Assembly (NCBI GenBank): GCA_024509875.1
Contig: JAMPIV010019863.1
Location: forward strand, 558,001-622,000
Length of the DNA: 64,000 nt
Direction of reading: 5' to 3'
Source of the DNA: Oreohelix idahoensis
Taxonomy: Eukaryota; Mollusca; Gastropoda; Stylommatophora; Oreohelicidae
Shown here: positions 59,761 through 64,000 of the stretch, piece after piece
How the letters are laid out: each line of letters begins with the position of its first letter
Numbering within the stretch: the first letter of the stretch is position 1
The notes under the pieces: generated by a model
Told to the model about the DNA's origin: nothing
The model's input: the letters and a program-made list of their open reading frames with translations, nothing else
Databases searched by the model: none
Translations under genes and position numbers: made by a program

Positions 59761-61125
59761 AGGAAGATATCTTTATTTGTATATTTTGTTAATTATTAAT
59801 AACCAGCCTAATGGTCAGTACCGATTCAAAAGTGAAACTGCAGAACGGATGTGTCACGGTCACATTGACCTAAATTGTGGCAGTGTGTAGTGTTGGAAAC
59901 ATGATCGCGATGCGAGAGAACTGAAGAAAATGTGTATAATGTTTGAAACTATGGCATAATTACGACCACTAGGTTCTAGTAGGGAATTAAATTTGTATTT
60001 TCGTCTGGAGTGATTCATTGTTACAAGATGCTGTATTAGGCTTACAGGAATTGTCGGCATAAAGAAATCAAGCTGTTACATATTATTTTGTACTTAACCT
60101 GATTATCGTACGGAAGCCAAGCATGGGGCTCAGGATATTAACATGGAATCCATACAGGAAAAGATAATCGCAGGAAACAGACAGTAGAAAAGAAATGATA
60201 TGTCTAGTGCAACCTGTTAGCACCATAACTGAAAGGGTAAGTTGTGACGTCCTTTATGTGTATGTGGGTTGAAGCAGATGCCTACATAGAATGTGGTTAT
60301 CCTTGATTCCAGGTTCGATCTCAGTATCTTGAAGAGATCTCTGGCCATTGTTACGGGAGGCTGCTGGAGACCACAGCTCGGCATAAGTCAGGAGCTCTAT
60401 CCAGCAGTATTTTCCTCAAGAATATGCAGATTGTTTGGTCATGACGTGGGGAGAGAAATTCAACAGCAGCCACAGATAAGTTATCAGCCAGTGACATAAT
60501 TTCAGAAGCTCACCCAAGTTGAAAATAGACAGTCTACTTAAACTTACCTTTGTGTGATGACAAGGAATAGACATATAAACTATCTACATATTTAAAGCCA
60601 ACATTCAAGATACAGTAAAATTTGACATTTAGTTGAATATAAAGTGAGAATAGCTTCCTGTGAACAAGATGCCTCATGGACCGAAATTTTCCTGTTATTT
60701 ATTTTAAAGTGTAAAAATATTTAATTTCCTTTTCGAGTATTCTGACCTGCAAAGATTGAGGTTCAGGACAATTAAATTGTATATATAATTTCCAACAGTC
60801 TTTCTTACAAAGTTTATTACAGTTAAAGTTCTGTTTTGGAATTATGTATTAGTAACAATTTAATTCATCCCTAGACAAACATTGAGTCAAATAAAACAAA
60901 CAATATTATAAATTTTAATCTTTGGTGAGATCTTAAGAGGTAGCTCATCATCATCATTCTTTACTCTGGGAACTTACATAGCTTGACCTCACCTTGATTG
61001 TCTATACACCCTTGCTCTTTTCAGAGAAGTGGGTATTACTTATAAGACCAGTCTCTCATCTGGCACTATCCTGGTATCCTCTGATACACCTATTTGTCCA
61101 GGATATCCCACCATTTAGTAACATC
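59761..61125. other. No recognisable feature
   Basis: Short frames only (for example 60293-60499), without domain features. Confidence 0.45.
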
Positions 61126-61282
61126 TAAACCTCTTGTGACACTTGTCATCTCTTGTTCTACTAGACCTATCTCTAGGTTCCACACTTGTCATCTCTTGTT
61201 CCCCTAGACCTGTCTCTAGGTTCCACACTAGTCATCTCTTGTTGCACTAGACCTGTCTCTAGGTTCCACACTTGTCAGTCAG
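61126..61282. repeat. 43-bp minisatellite, locus 2
   Basis: Three to four copies of CTAGACCTGTCTCTAGGTTC then CACACTTGTCATCTCTTGTT, the same unit as at 58671. Confidence 0.92.
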
Positions 61283-62190
61283 CTGTTCATAACATTTCAA
61301 TGATTCTATCTTGCGTCAGTACCTATTTATGAAAGTCTGAAACATGGCGGTTGTCGTTCTTGTTGATTAATAGTCTTTTTTCACTTTTTTATTTCTGACA
61401 GATATATTTGTTTTTTAAATGAAGGCATAAAGGTGTATGAAATAAATCTAAATTGTCTTCAGCGCACTTTAAACACTAATTTCACACGCTCATTCCACCT
61501 CTCTGTTAGGAATAGGTTTGTTCAAAGTCAGTCTAATGTTTTTTGCTCTTTTATAACTTTCCACTCTCAGTTTTTAACTACCATCTTACAAGGGACACCG
61601 CTTTTTTCATAATATAAGAGGGATCAGCCTAAACATGCACTGTTACTCAGATCAATACAACTTTCCTTTCTCTCTACCAGACGAACACGAGCAAATGTAG
61701 AGCCTGCATATTCTACCGGCTGATGAAAATCTCACGCACAAGGCGCGGTACGCATAAAATTATATTCATTGCACAAAACAATAAAACACGGGCTGGCCCG
61801 AGTGAGAATTTGTGTTGGTGATGAATGGATGGACAAATCGTCAGTTAACTGGCTTTAGTGCGCGCGCGCGTGTGTGTGTGTATGTTTCGTGAATATAAAT
61901 CTGTGAGAGTTATGTCGTCGATGTGTCTGTGTGTATATTGGTGGGTGCTTGGTTTGGACAAAAGTTTGTGTCTGAGGGCATGAGTAAAGAAATGATAACA
62001 CTGGCTAACAAAAAAAATTTTTTTTTTCTTTCTCTAACATTTCCATGTTTTTCTGGTCAATTTTAATGCGCTGTTTTTAAATCTGCAAACCGTTTTTCTC
62101 TATCAGGTCAGGATCTCTAGAAATACGCAATTGACGTTTTTTAACAACGCATACAGTATTACAACATCATTCGTACAAGAAGTATAACAG
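61283..62190. other. No gene; short CG/TG alternating tract at 61858-61882
   Basis: AT-rich. The alternating CGCGCGCGTGTGTGTGTG run is Z-DNA-prone but short. Confidence 0.5.
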
Positions 62191-63844
62191 TTATGTATGC
62201 TTTAATTTCTTTGCAGTTGACTTTCGTCGGTGAATGGCATGTGGTACATCGCGATGAAGCATCCAACAATAATCGGCAAGCATGGTCACACTCCACCGTC
62301 CTTGATAACGTGACTCCATTACGGCGATATCTTGATGGAATCGTTCTCCATGTTTATCGCTGACTTCGCCAAGGTTGTCAGGGAAAAAGTCAAGATGCGA
62401 ATCGAGCAAACGGATTTTGAGGGACATAATTCTGTATGCATCTATGCACTGCTTAACAATATGCACATAGTCGACAGATTTGTGATTTCCCAGAAAGTTA
62501 TCGACGATCGATTTGAATGCCATCCATGCGCGAAGTTCACTATCATGTAACAAGTTCTCGAATTGTTTGTCTGCAATAACTTTCCTAATCTGAGGTCCTA
62601 CAAAGATACATTCCTTTATCTTTGCATCGCTAACTTGCGGAAACTTTTCTCGAAGATAAGTGAAAGCTTTGCTCGTTTTATCTAACGCTTTTACGAAATT
62701 CTTCATGAGCCCCAACTTTATATGTAACGGTGGTAAAATGATGCTGTCTTTGTTAACTAATGGCTCGTGTATTACATTTTTATGCCCGAGCTGCATACGA
62801 TCCCTGATAGGCCACACCTTTCTTGCATAATGTTCCTGTCTGTTGCGGCTGTCCCATTCACCCAGTCTGCATGCCCGTGAGAATTGCAATGACCTTTAGG
62901 TCTCCACAAATCCGCCATTGGTAGTCTTTGTACTTTATTTTTGCCAAAAGTATAGCCATATTGTCATAAGTTTCTTTCATATGAACAGAGTAGGCGACTG
63001 GAATTGATGAAAATAAATTTCCGTTATGCAATAACACGGCTTTTAGACTAGTCTTGGAAGAGTCGATGAAAAGTCGCCATTCGTTGACTATGTACTCATG
63101 ACCGAGGTGCACCATTAGACCGTTTACATCTTTGCAATAGCAAATGTCATCATCCATCTCAAAGTATTGAACAAGTTCTCTGTGTCTATGACGAAATTTA
63201 GATATCGGAGTATTGGGCGCTAAAAGATTCCATTCTTTGAGTCGCGAACCGAGTAATTCCGCTTGTCCTTTGGTAAGAGCAAGATCACGTATTAGATCTG
63301 AAAGTTCTGAATGGTTAATTAAGTGAACACCATCATTCACAGGTATATAATCCAAGTCAGAATTAGTTTCTAAAGCAGGTAAACTATCACTTTCTGATGG
63401 TTCATTCACGTCCAACGGATATTGTTCTGGTGGAACTGGGATCGGACACGTGATTGGATCATGAGGCACTGGTTTCGAAACCGATTCAATATTTGTATAA
63501 ACCACAGACTTTCTAGTTTTAGAAGTGAAACCATGGATATTTGTCAAGCAGAAGTAACAATCAGTAGCGTGATTTGTCGGTTCACGCCATATTACTGGCA
63601 CTCCAAAAGGCATCGACTTATGCTTCGGCGATTTTCGTAACCAACCTGCCAATGTATTTGCACAAGTCGAACAAACTGCATTTGGCTTCTAAGATTTATT
63701 TGCATTATCAACTTTCGAATCGAAATAAAGTTCATATGCTTTCTATAGTAATGGTGTAAAGTTTTTCTGGTGAACACGATCGGTAAAATATCCGCACACG
63801 TAACAGAACAGATCAGCCGAATTTCTACAACTTCTAGAAGCCAT
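62191..63844 (-). pseudogene. Disrupted copy of a widespread uncharacterised metazoan protein (N-terminal zinc motifs, RNase H-like motifs)
   Basis: Single-exon minus-strand gene starting at Met 63844 (MASRSCRNSADLFCYVCGYF). Two in-frame TAG codons follow in the first 60 codons, and homology then runs from about 63680 to 62870. There the frame shifts at a duplication-like ATGCAGACTGG and resumes at 62889 to the stop at 62191. Cys pairs (CYVC, CSTC, CYFC) suggest an N-terminal zinc domain; WREPTNHATDCYFCLTNIHG is a hallmark of the family. LFIDSSKTSLKAVLLHNG, WRICGDLKVIAIL and LDSHLDFFPDNLGEVSDKHG hold conserved acidic residues (D-S-S, G-D-L-K, H-G-E-R-F-H) in a pattern compatible with a DDE-type fold. 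The family occurs in many invertebrates in multiple copies; transposon origin is likely but its function is unknown to me. Here it is a pseudogene. Confidence 0.75.
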
Positions 63845-64000
63845 ATTTCGCTCAGAATTATTTCAAAATATAGTGACTATATGAAAAATAGCGTAACATA
63901 TGTCATGCATCTTTTAGCAGTATAAAAAGTAGAATTATTTTGCATTTTATTAATTTTTAATAAGTTATATAGTAAAAATGAAACGGAGCAAATAACGGTT
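63845..64000. other. No recognisable feature
   Basis: AT-rich end of the window upstream of the pseudogene. Confidence 0.5.

Noticed and set aside
1..64000. tRNA, rRNA or snRNA genes
   Set aside because: No stretch showed the A/B boxes with cloverleaf pairing or recognisable rRNA/snRNA blocks by eye; a covariance-model search would be decisive.

Overview
This is eukaryotic, almost certainly animal, nuclear DNA that behaves as an intergenic repeat landscape. There are no operons, no rRNA or tRNA genes that I can recognise, and no convincing intact host gene. It holds Ty3/gypsy LTR retrotransposons, several non-LTR (LINE) fragments, an hAT DNA transposon, a decayed metazoan repeat-type ORF and very large minisatellites. 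The AT-rich composition and the charged coiled-coil Gag proteins fit a lophotrochozoan invertebrate such as a mollusc, but the species assignment is inference only.

Layout. 1-5415 is a Ty3/gypsy element (plus strand) whose integrase is encoded UPSTREAM of reverse transcriptase; a likely 3' LTR starts near 5888. 7479-8026 is a LINE tail. 9057-13115 is dominated by tandem repeats, including a 30-bp minisatellite at 11241-12535. 13500-22900 is a nested locus: an RNase H-bearing LINE fragment split by an LTR retrotransposon (minus strand, 14022-22609) with two about 2.41-kb LTRs, a 5-bp target duplication, a polypurine tract and again integrase-before-RT order, but with protease, integrase core, YxDD and RNase H missing. 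25209-26673 is an hAT element with a perfect 8-bp target duplication.

27.9-41.2 kb is built from diverged copies of an unrecognised repeat with a period of about 2.5 kb, in direct and inverted orientation. One copy is interrupted by a second member of the same LINE family (about 33020-35026). 43721-46460 is a 5'-truncated I/Jockey-superfamily LINE with RT, RNase H and CCHC finger, bracketed by 290-bp direct repeats that look like an exceptionally long target-site duplication. 48301-51946 is an array of about 100 copies of a 36-bp GT-rich unit. 52.8-58.7 kb holds LINE fragments and small tandem repeats. 62191-63844 (minus) is a disrupted copy of a widespread uncharacterised metazoan protein family.

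How the parts relate: the window is best read as successive insertions. The LTR element is the youngest clearly dated event (LTRs differ by roughly a dozen substitutions and three single-base indels by eye) and is internally deleted, so an autonomous partner elsewhere in the genome is implied. Both LTR-type elements share the unusual Gmr1-like domain order (known from cod and other deuterostomes), which makes them the most notable coding content here.
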